Source: a virus
Virus record (IMG/VR): IMGVR_UViG_3300032287_002972
Span: 1 to 64,000 of that record
DNA length: 64,000 bases
Direction: 5' to 3' (one strand)
Part shown: in pieces, positions 8,576-18,472 of the stretch
Layout: every line of letters starts with the position of its first letter
Position numbering within the stretch: position 1 is the first letter of the stretch
Position numbers and translations under genes: made by a program
Notes under the pieces: generated by a model
Database searches by the model: none
What the model was told of the DNA's origin: nothing
Seen by the model: the letters and a program-made list of their open reading frames with translations, nothing else

Positions 8576-9694
8576 ATGGCATCAACAATAATCACATCAA
8601 CAGAAAGAGAAAAGTTATTCACTCAAGTACTACATGTTTTAGGAATGCCTGTTAGAGGTGTTGAATTAACTGAAGAACAAATGGATACTTTTCTAGAATT
8701 ATCTATATCAGAATACGAACAATATGTTAGTGATTGGTTAATTGAATCACAATGGTCAGCATTAGCTGGTTTAAATGTCGATAACCAATCTTTAAGTAGA
8801 GCCTTTACAACAAGAAGTTTAGATTATGAGACACAATATACACATTCATATTCTAAAATTGTTGGATTACAAGCAGGTGGTGATTCTGAATTAAAAAAAG
8901 ATTATATTTCGTTAAGTGCAAATACACAAACATACATAATCCCTGCAGGACGAGAGATAAATGAATTACTGTGGTTTAGTCGGGCCGAATTAACTGACTC
9001 GATTGTTGACCCATTTTTAGGTGGTTTTGGTGGACTTGGTGGTGTTGCGTTTGGTGGAGTTGGTGGATTCGCTCAACAAGGTTCATCTGGGTCATATTTT
9101 ATGTTACCCGCATATGATTTATTACTTCGTATGCAAGATAGAAATGTTAAAAATCGTTTAATTGGTGGTGAACTAACATATAGAGTTACTGCCGGACCTA
9201 ATGGTACTAAAGTTGTACATTTATATAATGTTCCTGGAGGTAGATTTGATTTTGGTTCTATTCGTAATAATAGACAAAAAGTATGGTATTGGTATTATGA
9301 AACAACAGGTTCAGATACATGTATTGATAAAAATGATGGTATCGTAAAACTACCTTCTGATGTTGAAACAGAAGAATTAACATGGGATATGTTAAATAAA
9401 CCATCAAGAAATTGGATTAGAAAATATTTTATAGCTTACTCAAAAGAAGGTTTATCTAGAATTTGGAGTAAATTTTCTGGTGATTTACAAGTACCTGATA
9501 GTACAATAAAACTTGATTATCAATCTTTACAAACTGAAGCTAAAGATGAAAAATTAAAATTAGTCGAGGAATTAATGCAAAGATTAGAAAGACTTAGACC
9601 AGAAAAAATTCTTGAGAGAAAAGGTGCTGAGGCAGAAAATCTTAATAAGGCATTAAAGTATAGACCAATGCAATCACCGTATAATGTAATATAA
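8576..9694 (+). CDS. Putative neck protein (T4 gp13-like)
   Basis: The protein has 372 residues. The N-terminus is helical (residues 10-60, EQMDTFLELSISEYEQYVSDWLIESQW). It is followed by a segment (KKDYISLSANTQTYIIPAGREINELLWFSR) seen in neck and connector proteins of T4-like phages. A Gly/Phe-rich loop (about 148-165) and a beta-rich part (VVHLYNVPGGRFDFG) come next. It is encoded alone on the plus strand between the helicase and the polymerase, away from the head module on the minus strand. The neck assignment rests on general resemblance and is moderate; another virion role is possible. Confidence 0.5.
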   Translation: MASTIITSTEREKLFTQVLHVLGMPVRGVELTEEQMDTFLELSISEYEQYVSDWLIESQWSALAGLNVDNQSLSRAFTTRSLDYETQYTHSYSKIVGLQAGGDSELKKDYISLSANTQTYIIPAGREINELLWFSRAELTDSIVDPFLGGFGGLGGVAFGGVGGFAQQGSSGSYFMLPAYDLLLRMQDRNVKNRLIGGELTYRVTAGPNGTKVVHLYNVPGGRFDFGSIRNNRQKVWYWYYETTGSDTCIDKNDGIVKLPSDVETEELTWDMLNKPSRNWIRKYFIAYSKEGLSRIWSKFSGDLQVPDSTIKLDYQSLQTEAKDEKLKLVEELMQRLERLRPEKILERKGAEAENLNKALKYRPMQSPYNVI

Positions 9695-9706
9695 AATATT
9701 ATGAAC

Positions 9707-9727
9707 TTATTGATTAAAAATCAATAA
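9707..9727. terminator. Weak AT-rich hairpin between convergent genes
   Basis: TTATTGAT and ATCAATAA form an 8-bp stem with a 5-base loop between the rightward neck-like gene and the leftward polymerase gene. It overlaps the last polymerase codons. It may end transcription in both directions, but it lacks a GC stem and a long T tract. Confidence 0.3.
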
Positions 9728-12635
9728 CATGAAAAGATAAGTCATTTTCATTAGTTCCTATAATTTCATCAGAATTACTTTTAATACTATTTGCTTGTAA
9801 GTTTACAACTTTTCTATTATGGTCTATCCAATATTTATCAACTAAATCAATACTATTTTCTAAGTACATAAAGAAAGGGTCACGTTTAACTCTATTCCAA
9901 AATGAAACTTCACTATCAGATAAAGTCATTACTTCGTCTAATTTATCTTGTCCATCTTCTTTTATTGGAAAACCATTAACTAAATCACATTGAGTTTTTG
10001 TAAAGTATTGTCTATCTTTTGGGTCTTCTATAAGAATTTCATCACGAATCTCAGGTTTAAATACCACAAGTAATGGTTCAATACGTTTATTGAAATTTGA
10101 TAAATAACGAGGTACGTTATAATCTCCTTTTAGGTCTGGGTTATTTAAAATATCTTTTTCTGAAATCATATAACAATTAACTCTAATCATTGATTTCATA
10201 TCATCATCAGGTAAATTATTATTATTATTTTCCATATAATAACTTAAATCATCTTTTCTCCAACCACTTTTTAATTTATTTACTTTTTGTACATCACCAT
10301 CTGATTTTTTGAAACTATTATTTACATAATAAATTGTTTCACCTAAACCAGCGTGGTAATCATTTAACAAAATAAGTTCCATATGTGCTTGTCTAGACAT
10401 TAACGAACCTGACTTCGTTGTTTTTTTGACATATTGTTTGTAATCATCAATTGATTGTTTAACACGTGCTTTATTTGCTATTTTAGATAATGGTATTTCT
10501 TTATTATAAATTTTATTCACATAATCGTAATATAACTCTATAAATGAGACTCCATCACCATTTAATAAATGTTTTAAACCTTCATCCAAAAATTCTACCA
10601 CATATTGTTGTAATTTTTTAGATTTAATAGTATTTCCTGTTAATTTAATTTTTTCTTTTCCTTTCTTTAAAACTTTTATAATATAATTTTTTCTCGAGAC
10701 ATTAATACAAGATGGTGCGACATAATCAATATCAAGACCCATTTCATCCCTCATAAAAATATCATTAAATTCAGCTGTATCTGCCTCTATACCAATATAC
10801 TCTTTTCCTTTTATAACTAATTCATTTAAACCTTTACCGATATATCTATGTTCACCCACATCTTCCGGTGTTTCAAAATTAACCCCATCGGTGTCCATAA
10901 CGAGTGGTTTATATTGTTTTTTCATGTAGAACATAATCACCATTCTTAAAAATTGACGACCAACACAAGTAATTGTTTCACCCATATTCATATCACCCCA
11001 AGGAAATACTTGAGGTGCAGATAATGAACCAAAATATGCGTTAATGAAAATTTTGATAGGTAATTGTTTTCTATCGTACATTTCAGATTTCACTGGATCT
11101 GTTTTAGATAACTCACTTGTTAATCTTTTATATTTAATACGAATATTTCTAAAATATTTTAACATAGATTTTTGAACCCCCATAATATCACAATCAGGGA
11201 AAACATCATATACAAGTTGTATAGAAGGATAAAGTGAAGCATAGTCAAACTTTACAATATTTTTTGAATATCCAACTGTCAATAATCTAGATAAACCACC
11301 AGTTATTGGTCTTTTTTCATCTTTACTTGGTATCGCTAAATTATTTTCATAACTCCACGCTAACATTATTATTTTCCATAACGTAGCAGTACCCATTGTT
11401 GATACCCTTTCATAGGTTGTTGGTATTAATTTAGAAAGTAAAAATGTAGATTGTGAAAATGAATCGTCAACGACCATAGTTTCATATAAATCGTCATCAA
11501 GATATTGTTCTACAATTTTTTTACCTGTCCATATTTCATATTTACCAGGATATCTTTGTAAAAGATTTTCGGTCCCAACTTCTCCGATTTGTTTATAATT
11601 TCCTGTTTTTGGATTTAAATAATAACTCTCATTCTCCAAATATATTTTGGATATTTTTGCACCATCTACGTAAACACGATTTGTTTTTTCTTTCTCTAAA
11701 TATTTTGTGATATATTTTAATCCCCATGATTTTATTTCTGAATTAATCGCTTGGGCTCTACGAACTGAATGGGATATATCAATAATATTAAACCCCCACA
11801 TTATATGTTGTGTGTATGGTTCTACCTCATTAGCTAATTTTAAAATCCCTTCTTTTTCTTTTATTCCTTGTGATGTGAAAATTTGGGTTAAACCTTTTAA
11901 ATCAACATTCAATATTTTTGCTCTTTTTAATATAAAAGGCCAGTCAAAGGATGCTGAATTATATCCTGAAATTATTGTTGGTTTTGTTTCCCTTATTAGA
12001 TTAAAAAATTTTTCAATACATTTTTTTTCACCATCTTCACCAAAGGCATTAATAGTTTCCTTTAAAGAACGATTATCCTTAACACCAATTAATATTATAT
12101 TATTAATGTTTGGGTCTAAACCTGTTGTTTCAATATCAAATACAAAACGATGTACATCAGAATAATCTTCAATACCTTTAAATAATCTTTTATTTTTTTG
12201 AATTAGATATTGTTCAACTGGAGAAAGAATAATAAATAAATGTTTAAATTTATCACTCCAAGGGTCAATTCCTCCTTGTTTAAAGAAATTAATTAAATTT
12301 GTATATCCTTTTATTGACTTTACTAGATATGTAAGACCGTTCTCTAATCTTTTATTACCACCAGTTTGTAATTTTTCAATTAGAATACCGTGTTCCCCCA
12401 TTTTATTTTTTTGGAGAATTTTATCGTTTTTGTAAAAATTTAATCCTGTTAAATCACCAACCCAAAGAAATGGGACGATATTATCTTGTTTTATAAACTT
12501 ACCTTTTTCAGGATGTTGTATTATTTTGAATATTTTATTAGTTCGGTAATCGTATTCTACACCGACAATATATTCTTCTGAATCTGAACCGTTCAAGAAA
12601 TTTTCAATAATTTCTTGAGAAATAATTTCTGACAT
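9714..12635 (-). CDS. Family B replicative DNA polymerase (T4 gp43-like)
   Basis: This is the 973-residue replicative polymerase with 3'-5' proofreading. Exonuclease motif I is FDIETTGLD (Asp167, Glu169) and motif II is GYNSASFDWPF (about 224-234). Polymerase motif A is FDYASLYPSI (Asp464), motif B is KIFINAYFGSL (528-538) and motif C is MDTDG (Asp581, Asp583). All catalytic acids are present. It is slightly longer than T4 gp43 (about 900 residues). It is transcribed alone, and no TATTTATA box precedes it, which fits early or middle expression. Confidence 0.95.
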   Translation of the reverse strand: MSEIISQEIIENFLNGSDSEEYIVGVEYDYRTNKIFKIIQHPEKGKFIKQDNIVPFLWVGDLTGLNFYKNDKILQKNKMGEHGILIEKLQTGGNKRLENGLTYLVKSIKGYTNLINFFKQGGIDPWSDKFKHLFIILSPVEQYLIQKNKRLFKGIEDYSDVHRFVFDIETTGLDPNINNIILIGVKDNRSLKETINAFGEDGEKKCIEKFFNLIRETKPTIISGYNSASFDWPFILKRAKILNVDLKGLTQIFTSQGIKEKEGILKLANEVEPYTQHIMWGFNIIDISHSVRRAQAINSEIKSWGLKYITKYLEKEKTNRVYVDGAKISKIYLENESYYLNPKTGNYKQIGEVGTENLLQRYPGKYEIWTGKKIVEQYLDDDLYETMVVDDSFSQSTFLLSKLIPTTYERVSTMGTATLWKIIMLAWSYENNLAIPSKDEKRPITGGLSRLLTVGYSKNIVKFDYASLYPSIQLVYDVFPDCDIMGVQKSMLKYFRNIRIKYKRLTSELSKTDPVKSEMYDRKQLPIKIFINAYFGSLSAPQVFPWGDMNMGETITCVGRQFLRMVIMFYMKKQYKPLVMDTDGVNFETPEDVGEHRYIGKGLNELVIKGKEYIGIEADTAEFNDIFMRDEMGLDIDYVAPSCINVSRKNYIIKVLKKGKEKIKLTGNTIKSKKLQQYVVEFLDEGLKHLLNGDGVSFIELYYDYVNKIYNKEIPLSKIANKARVKQSIDDYKQYVKKTTKSGSLMSRQAHMELILLNDYHAGLGETIYYVNNSFKKSDGDVQKVNKLKSGWRKDDLSYYMENNNNNLPDDDMKSMIRVNCYMISEKDILNNPDLKGDYNVPRYLSNFNKRIEPLLVVFKPEIRDEILIEDPKDRQYFTKTQCDLVNGFPIKEDGQDKLDEVMTLSDSEVSFWNRVKRDPFFMYLENSIDLVDKYWIDHNRKVVNLQANSIKSNSDEIIGTNENDLSFHVIDF

Positions 12636-12713
12636 GGTATATTATTTTTAGTTTAACATATTATCTTACGATATAAATCGTAATTAGTCTTGACCACAAA
12701 TATACCAAAAATT

Positions 12714-13082
12714 TTAGAATATTGTAATAAATAATTTTTCTTTTATTGGTAAAATTAATTTATTAGTTGGATTAGAATTTGTATCCAAAAATTGTATTGT
12801 TATTTTCCCTTCATATTTTCCAATAACTGAAGTTTGTTGTTCTGTAAATCTATGAATTATATAATATTCATCTGTTGTTTGATTATATTTTTTATTCCTT
12901 GTTGTTATATTACATTCTGAATTTAATATAACAGGTTCATTATCTTCTATTTTGAACATATCAAATACAATAGATGAATTTTCTAATAAATCATTAAATG
13001 ATGATTTATCGTTTAATCCATCATCAATTAGTTTCATTTTTAATATTGGGTCAGTTGAACCCTGTCTGATAAAAAATTCCAT
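12714..13082 (-). CDS. Small virion-type protein of the fibre/adhesin cluster
   Basis: This 122-residue beta-rich protein (FFIRQGSTDPILKMKLIDDG ... GKYEGKITIQFLD ... LILPIKEKLFITIF) resembles the N-terminal attachment domain of upper baseplate and fibre proteins, where a strand pattern ending in L.P....L.I.I is common. I cannot name the family. It is the last gene after the LamG-type adhesin and has its own TATTTATA box four bases upstream of the ATG. Confidence 0.5.
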   Translation of the reverse strand: MEFFIRQGSTDPILKMKLIDDGLNDKSSFNDLLENSSIVFDMFKIEDNEPVILNSECNITTRNKKYNQTTDEYYIIHRFTEQQTSVIGKYEGKITIQFLDTNSNPTNKLILPIKEKLFITIF

Positions 13083-13086
13083 ATCC

Positions 13087-13094
13087 TATAAATA
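13087..13094 (-). promoter_or_regulatory. Putative late promoter box TATTTATA
   Basis: The box is followed by GGAT and then the ATG of the 122-residue gene. Spacing is four bases, as at other virion genes in this window. Confidence 0.5.
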
Positions 13095-13095
13095 G

Positions 13096-15336
13096 TTATA
13101 AACCATATTTTGATTTGTCTGCATTGAAATTTTGTAAAACTTCCGATGATGTTAATGATTTATTATATAATCTAGTTATACCAATTCTACCATTCATCCA
13201 TTGAGAGTATTCACCATTGTTATATGAACCTATATATAAATTAGTAGAAGTATTCAATAAACTTGATAAACTATGACTTACACTACCTATACTTGTACCA
13301 TTTACAAATGTTTCAAAGGTATTTGTTGTAATATTAGTAAATACAAATACTATTTGATACCAAGTATTAAGTGTTAAAACTTGTGCTATGCTATCTACAA
13401 ATAATGTTGCACCAGAACCTGACCCTGAACCTAATTGTGAGTATATATTAACACCTGAAACTCTAATACTATAACTAACATCTTGTGACAATCCACCTGG
13501 GTCGAACTTACCTAATATAACTTTACTACCCGTTGAATTTGATAAATACACCCAAGACTCCATTGTCCAGTCACCATTTCCCGGTTCTAACAATTCATTA
13601 TCTACAATTGATATTTGTGATGAAGAACCATTATATGTAAAGTATGGTGATGTATATGTTATATTACTCATTGTTCCATTTCTACCATTACCACTTAAAT
13701 CCGTAATAGTTGTTCCACTACCTGGATATGAAGATGGGTTAGATGGGTCATAATAGAGTCTTAAATTACTTGTAACAATTTCCGATGTTGGTGTTGGAGT
13801 TGGTGTACTCGTTGGTGTTGGAGTATTAGTCGCGGTTGGAGTTGGAGTTGGAGTTGGATTTGATTCCACAAATCTTGGGGATAAGAAATTATATTGTTGT
13901 TTTATTTCGTTCAATGATAATTTCTTGTTGTATAAATATAAATTTGCAACGTGCCCCCAAGGTTGACCTGATAAATCATTATTACCCCATCCCCAATGTG
14001 TAATTCCACCAGAACCTTGTAAGATTGAATTTCCAACTTGTGAACCATTTATATAAAATGTTTGGGAAACATTATCACCAACAACCGCCCATTGAACCCA
14101 AACTCCTTGAAATGATGACGCATCGTATCCCGAACTTCTAAATTCACTATCCCAATAACCCAATGTACTTCCTCCATTTGGAATAGTAATAGGTGCATAT
14201 TTTGGTGAATTTGTGTAAAGTAATGTTCTAAATCCTGCGGTACTAGATATTAATCTTGCCCAAGTGATATACGTATATCCTGTTGTTGGTAACGTAGGAC
14301 CAGTTCCATTTACAACAACTCTGTTAGTTCCTGTTGTACAATCAAAACATTTTACACCATTTAATGTGGTAAATGTTGAACCTAATAAACTATGGTCATA
14401 TGAATTTGTTAAATCATAAACAGTTGTTCCACTACCAGGATAACTTATTGAATTATTTGCATCTAATTGAAGTAATAACCCATCAGTGGTTAAATTAGGA
14501 ATTGTTGATAAAGTAAAATTATAATTACTCAAAACTTCTGCATCTGTCAATGATTTGTTATATACTCTCATTATACCAAATCTACCATTAAAATCAGTTC
14601 CATCACCTTGACTTGTAAAATCTCTATAACCAAAATTCATATAAAATAGTAGAGAATCATCCATCGGTGATTGAAAAGTTAAGTTTACCGAACCCTTAAA
14701 TACCCCATCAAGGTATCCCTTACATACCGAACCATCATAAGTTAAAACTATTTGATGCCATTGATTAAATGAAACTGCACCTATATTGCCGGTTGATACT
14801 AACCCACCTACCCCTGACCACAATCCAACCTCCAAATTACCACCAACTATTTCTATTGCCGAAAAGTGATACGATACATTTGGAGTTGTTGTACCATTAT
14901 ACTGAACTAACACCCCATTATCAGTTGGATATACCCATACTTCTACCGAATGAACTTCATTAGATATTGGTATTACCGAACTTAAATTTGGTGTTGTTAT
15001 ATAATCATCATTAAAAGTAAAATAATTAACAGTCCAAGTTGGAGAACCTGTAATTGTCCCATTTCTACTATTACCACTTAAATCGGTAATAGTTGTTCCA
15101 CTACCATTGTATGATGATGTACTAAATGTGTTATAATATAAAAGTAAGTTACTTGATACGATTCCTGTTGGAGTTGGTGTGATAGTTGGTGTTGGTGTTA
15201 ATGTTGGAGTTGGGGTAATGGTTATTGTGGGTGTTGGTATCGGTGTTAACGGCCATATTTCATTACCATTCAATACCACTCTACTTGCAGAATTACCATT
15301 AAGAACAATATTATCAATATTATCAAATAAACCCAT
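13096..15336 (-). CDS. Tail adhesin with three LamG/concanavalin-like domains and Thr-Pro linkers
   Basis: The ATG at 15336 is preferred: it starts one base after the upstream stop, whereas the longer reading uses TTG and overlaps it. The protein has a short N-terminal attachment segment (LFDNIDNIVLNGNSASRVVLNG) and a Thr-Pro-rich linker (about 30-58). Three repeats follow (about 60-280, 285-490 and 525-745), each starting with a (Y)(P/N)GSGTTITDLSGN-type strand and containing W.Q.V.....YxNG..., as in concanavalin-like glycan-binding domains. A second Thr-Pro linker separates domains two and three. It is probably a receptor-binding virion protein that recognises surface sugars. Specificity cannot be predicted. 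Confidence 0.75.
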   Translation of the reverse strand: MGLFDNIDNIVLNGNSASRVVLNGNEIWPLTPIPTPTITITPTPTLTPTPTITPTPTGIVSSNLLLYYNTFSTSSYNGSGTTITDLSGNSRNGTITGSPTWTVNYFTFNDDYITTPNLSSVIPISNEVHSVEVWVYPTDNGVLVQYNGTTTPNVSYHFSAIEIVGGNLEVGLWSGVGGLVSTGNIGAVSFNQWHQIVLTYDGSVCKGYLDGVFKGSVNLTFQSPMDDSLLFYMNFGYRDFTSQGDGTDFNGRFGIMRVYNKSLTDAEVLSNYNFTLSTIPNLTTDGLLLQLDANNSISYPGSGTTVYDLTNSYDHSLLGSTFTTLNGVKCFDCTTGTNRVVVNGTGPTLPTTGYTYITWARLISSTAGFRTLLYTNSPKYAPITIPNGGSTLGYWDSEFRSSGYDASSFQGVWVQWAVVGDNVSQTFYINGSQVGNSILQGSGGITHWGWGNNDLSGQPWGHVANLYLYNKKLSLNEIKQQYNFLSPRFVESNPTPTPTPTATNTPTPTSTPTPTPTSEIVTSNLRLYYDPSNPSSYPGSGTTITDLSGNGRNGTMSNITYTSPYFTYNGSSSQISIVDNELLEPGNGDWTMESWVYLSNSTGSKVILGKFDPGGLSQDVSYSIRVSGVNIYSQLGSGSGSGATLFVDSIAQVLTLNTWYQIVFVFTNITTNTFETFVNGTSIGSVSHSLSSLLNTSTNLYIGSYNNGEYSQWMNGRIGITRLYNKSLTSSEVLQNFNADKSKYGL

Positions 15337-15337
15337 A

Positions 15338-16552
15338 TTAATCAATTATAATATAAAGTGTACCACTTATAGGTGTTATTGAGGCGTACGATGCAGATGT
15401 TATTGTTTCTATCTTATTAATCGTATCTGATGAAACGATATTAGAATTATTTAATGTTGCACTACCACTAATATCTAATGAACCATCAATTGTTGTACCA
15501 CTTGTTGATTTTATTGTAATAGTAGATGTGCTATCGTCTATTTTTAAAAAATTAGTATCATCACCAAAGAAACTATATGTGGCATTTCCTTTAAAATGTA
15601 TATCAGATGCTGCGGTGTTATAAATTTTAAAATCTCTTGAATCGTTAAAATCTGGTTTTAAGTAAAGAGAACCTGTTCCTTGAATATTTGTTGTTTGAAA
15701 AACTTCGGTAATAAATAACGATCCACTAATAGTTTCATCGCCAGTAAAAATATTTGAACCAGTTATAGCATAACCTAAATTTGAAATTTGTGATGAACCA
15801 GAAACTAGAGATGGAAGGTTTATTAGATTTATCCAATCTAAAGAACCTGTTAAATTAGATGCTGAAACATTAAAGTTTGTTATTATCCCTCCGTTTAGAA
15901 CAGATAAATTACTCCCTAAAATTTCTACATTATCACCATTTGTTATTATATTTAAACTACCACTTAAGTTTTGTATCGTTTCTACTGCTAAATATTTACT
16001 ACCACTTATTGTTTGATTATCTACAAAAATATTTGAACCGGTTGTTGTTAAGTTTGATAAATCTTGTTCATTTGTTGCCGATATTATTCTAGAATCAAAA
16101 GATTCACTTACTGAATTATATGAAGATGTGAATATATTAAATATACTCGACGATAAAAACATAGAAACATTTGTTGGTAAATTAGATAATTGACTACCAT
16201 CACCAACAAAAAATGATGAAGATATTGGACCAAAAATCTTTAAACTTCCTGTGAAAATATGATTATCATCTAAACTATTCCCAAAAGAAGTGGAACCACT
16301 TATTGATTCTATAACAATGTTTGATATTGAAGAACTTAAAATATATTGTTGTGCCGTTAATGAACCACTTATTGTTAAATCACCATTAATTATCTGACTA
16401 CCAGTAAAATAATGTGACCCACTATCAACAAGTACATTTCTTAATGTTTGTAAAGTGGATTTATGTGTTATTCCATTATCAACAACTACAGTGATTCCTG
16501 TTAAACTTGGTGTTGTTGTTCCAGATAATTCCGATATTTTTTTATATGCCAT
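15338..16552 (-). CDS. Tail fibre/trimeric adhesin-type protein
   Basis: This 404-residue protein is rich in Ser, Gly, Asn and Ile. It has repeated GSGSxxxSGSL..-like segments (GDLTISGSLTAQQ, NHIFTGSLKIFGPISSSFFVGDGSQLSNLP, GDETISGSLFITE), the usual look of beta-helical fibre shafts. The N-terminus (MAYKKISELSGTT) matches attachment segments of tail-fibre-like proteins, and it lies directly upstream of the LamG adhesin. A TATTTATA box ends three bases before its ATG. It is probably a shaft or whisker-like receptor-binding component. Confidence 0.65.
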   Translation of the reverse strand: MAYKKISELSGTTTPSLTGITVVVDNGITHKSTLQTLRNVLVDSGSHYFTGSQIINGDLTISGSLTAQQYILSSSISNIVIESISGSTSFGNSLDDNHIFTGSLKIFGPISSSFFVGDGSQLSNLPTNVSMFLSSSIFNIFTSSYNSVSESFDSRIISATNEQDLSNLTTTGSNIFVDNQTISGSKYLAVETIQNLSGSLNIITNGDNVEILGSNLSVLNGGIITNFNVSASNLTGSLDWINLINLPSLVSGSSQISNLGYAITGSNIFTGDETISGSLFITEVFQTTNIQGTGSLYLKPDFNDSRDFKIYNTAASDIHFKGNATYSFFGDDTNFLKIDDSTSTITIKSTSGTTIDGSLDISGSATLNNSNIVSSDTINKIETITSASYASITPISGTLYIIID

Positions 16553-16555
16553 TAT

Positions 16556-16563
16556 TATAAATA
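16556..16563 (-). promoter_or_regulatory. Putative late promoter box TATTTATA, three bases from ATG
   Basis: The minus strand reads TATTTATA-ATA-ATG. The same three-base spacing is found at the portal and terminase genes. Confidence 0.55.
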
Positions 16564-16565
16564 TT

Positions 16566-17666
16566 TCAATAAATTATTATATTATTGTCTTCAGTATATA
16601 AACTAAAATTATCTTCAGTATAAAGACCCATATTACTATACCCATAAATAATATCTTGACAAATTTCATTACATTCATAAATATTAAAGTACGGTTTTAT
16701 TGATGTCTTGTAATAATGATTAATTTCACTAAATGATAATGGTTCTTTAAAATATTTGACTTGTATTAAATTAAATTGTGTAAATCCTGTGTGTAAATTC
16801 TCAATATTATTTGTTCCACCACCCCAAACCTGAACGATAGGGTTTTCATATTCTCTAGGTATTATTTCCTCCCAATTATTTAATTTATATATAGGTTTAC
16901 CGTTTAAATATATTTTTAATATTCCTAATCTTTTGTTTTTTTCATTAATCCATCTATCATTCAATGTATATGTATATGAAATATCTTCTGTTACACCTGT
17001 TAATACCTCTGTTGGGTTTAAAACTGTATAATCAGAAATCAAGTCATTTATACCACCATAGTTTTGTAAATCACATAAACCATAAATTTCGTTATATCTT
17101 TTGAATGTTATTGTAATATTGAAATCCTCTTGTGTTCCATCGGTACACATTACAGGTGTTTGACCTGAAGAAATATAACTTGTTTCTGTATAACCACTAG
17201 TAGTGTGACAATAACCTGAATATTTATATGTTTCCCATTTAATTCTACCATCTGTAGTAAATGAAAATGATAAATTATTATCTAAATACTTTGATGAGAT
17301 AGTTTCATTTTTAATTCCCCAATAATAGAATGTATTTCCACTTATCCAAGGTAATGAATCTCTATTGAAAACAAAATCTAAAGTCCATCCTTTTTCTGTT
17401 CTTTTTTCTACCTTGAAATCACAACTAAAATCAGTATAATCTGTATCAATTTCAAATTCAAAAGGTTTTACTGAGTTTAATGTTACACCTGTTATACAAG
17501 ATGAATCAAAAATTAAACTATTATAATCAATTTCGTTTTCAAAATCTAAAACTAAAAAATTATAATCCATTTCGGTTCCACCTAACTCATAATCATAAAG
17601 TTCAGATGTGTCTAATTTTAAATCAAGTTTTGTTCCCCAAAATTTTTTTATATTCTGACTATTCAT
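16566..17666 (-). CDS. Virion protein with a LamG/concanavalin-like domain
   Basis: The protein has 366 residues. A beta-sandwich-like region (about 90-310) includes KGWTLDFVFNRDSLPW, NNLSFSFTTDGRIKW, NITITFKRYN and LGILKIYLNGKPIY. These resemble lectin-like strands, in which the ligand-free jelly roll carries a Y.NG.. turn. The C-terminal tail contains a near-duplicate LYTEDN motif (GLYTEDNFSLYTEDNN). It is the first gene of the leftward fibre cluster, opposite a divergent rightward virion operon. It is probably a structural or receptor-binding protein. Confidence 0.55.
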   Translation of the reverse strand: MNSQNIKKFWGTKLDLKLDTSELYDYELGGTEMDYNFLVLDFENEIDYNSLIFDSSCITGVTLNSVKPFEFEIDTDYTDFSCDFKVEKRTEKGWTLDFVFNRDSLPWISGNTFYYWGIKNETISSKYLDNNLSFSFTTDGRIKWETYKYSGYCHTTSGYTETSYISSGQTPVMCTDGTQEDFNITITFKRYNEIYGLCDLQNYGGINDLISDYTVLNPTEVLTGVTEDISYTYTLNDRWINEKNKRLGILKIYLNGKPIYKLNNWEEIIPREYENPIVQVWGGGTNNIENLHTGFTQFNLIQVKYFKEPLSFSEINHYYKTSIKPYFNIYECNEICQDIIYGYSNMGLYTEDNFSLYTEDNNIIIY

Positions 17667-17670
17667 ACTT

Positions 17671-17703
17671 TATAAATATCTTTCATTTCTTTTGATATTT
17701 ATA
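17671..17703. promoter_or_regulatory. Divergent pair of TATTTATA boxes
   Basis: The leftward box at 17671-17678 (minus strand) ends four bases before the ATG at 17666. The rightward box at 17696-17703 lies 19 bases before the ATG at 17723. The intergenic region is only 56 bases and drives two late-type operons. Confidence 0.55.
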
Positions 17704-17722
17704 AATAAAAAAAAATAATTAA

Positions 17723-18472
17723 ATGGATACATATTTAAGAAAAATTATTGAAGAAACTTTTGCATCTAAATCACAACAAAGATTCTTTTACGCTAAGGCG
17801 GGTGATAAGTCTAAATCACCAAAAGAAAGAAAAAAATGGGGTAAATGGGCTAAAGAATTTTCTAGTAAAACAGATTTTAAAAAAATACCAGATAAAATTG
17901 AAGATGATATAGACGAAGTTGTTGATGAATTTGGTAATATATCAAAAAAGAAAATTCCATTAACTAAAGATAGTAAAGGGGGTAGTAAAAAAACTACAGA
18001 TCAAGTTGTCCAAACAGCCGGTGGTTCTATGGGTATTCATGGTGTACACGGTACACATACTTCACTTAGGTATTGGGCAGAGTCTGATTTAACTAAAGGT
18101 TTGGGATATCACGATACTTTAGGTCAAGATGCTAGTATGAAAGACGCTGAAGAATATTTTAAAAATGAACTTGAGATGGATGATAGAGAAACTGAAGAAA
18201 GATTATCATCATACGGTTATGATAAAAAATTAAAAGGCGATAAACTTAGGTTAATTGAAAATCCAAGTAAATTTATTGAAGACTATGTTGAAAGTATTCT
18301 TAATAAGAAAACAGATAATAATGATTTATTAAAAAGTGACCAATATGAAGATATTGAAAAAGAGATAGATTCATTAACTAAAAAACAAATAATGGCATTA
18401 AAAAAGAATATAAATAACAATAGTATCCCATTGAGTCAAGTAATAAAATTATTGAAAAATAAAGATGAATAA
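17723..18472 (+). CDS. Virion-associated protein with SKSQQRFF motif
   Basis: The protein has 249 residues. The N-terminal helix MDTYLRKIIEE carries an [LI]xE motif seen in many proteins of this phage. The next segment (FASKSQQRFFYAKAGDKSKSPKERKKWGKWAKEFSS) resembles the short SKSQQR-type phage domain of unknown function. A His/Gly-rich stretch (MGIHGVHGTHTSLRYW) and an acidic helical C-terminus follow. It begins a rightward operon and overlaps the next gene by eight bases. Its biochemical role is unknown. Confidence 0.6.
   Translation: MDTYLRKIIEETFASKSQQRFFYAKAGDKSKSPKERKKWGKWAKEFSSKTDFKKIPDKIEDDIDEVVDEFGNISKKKIPLTKDSKGGSKKTTDQVVQTAGGSMGIHGVHGTHTSLRYWAESDLTKGLGYHDTLGQDASMKDAEEYFKNELEMDDRETEERLSSYGYDKKLKGDKLRLIENPSKFIEDYVESILNKKTDNNDLLKSDQYEDIEKEIDSLTKKQIMALKKNINNNSIPLSQVIKLLKNKDE

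Noticed and set aside
11707-12165. 152-residue plus-strand ORF inside the DNA polymerase gene
   Set aside because: It is antisense to conserved exonuclease motifs and shows no domain or promoter.
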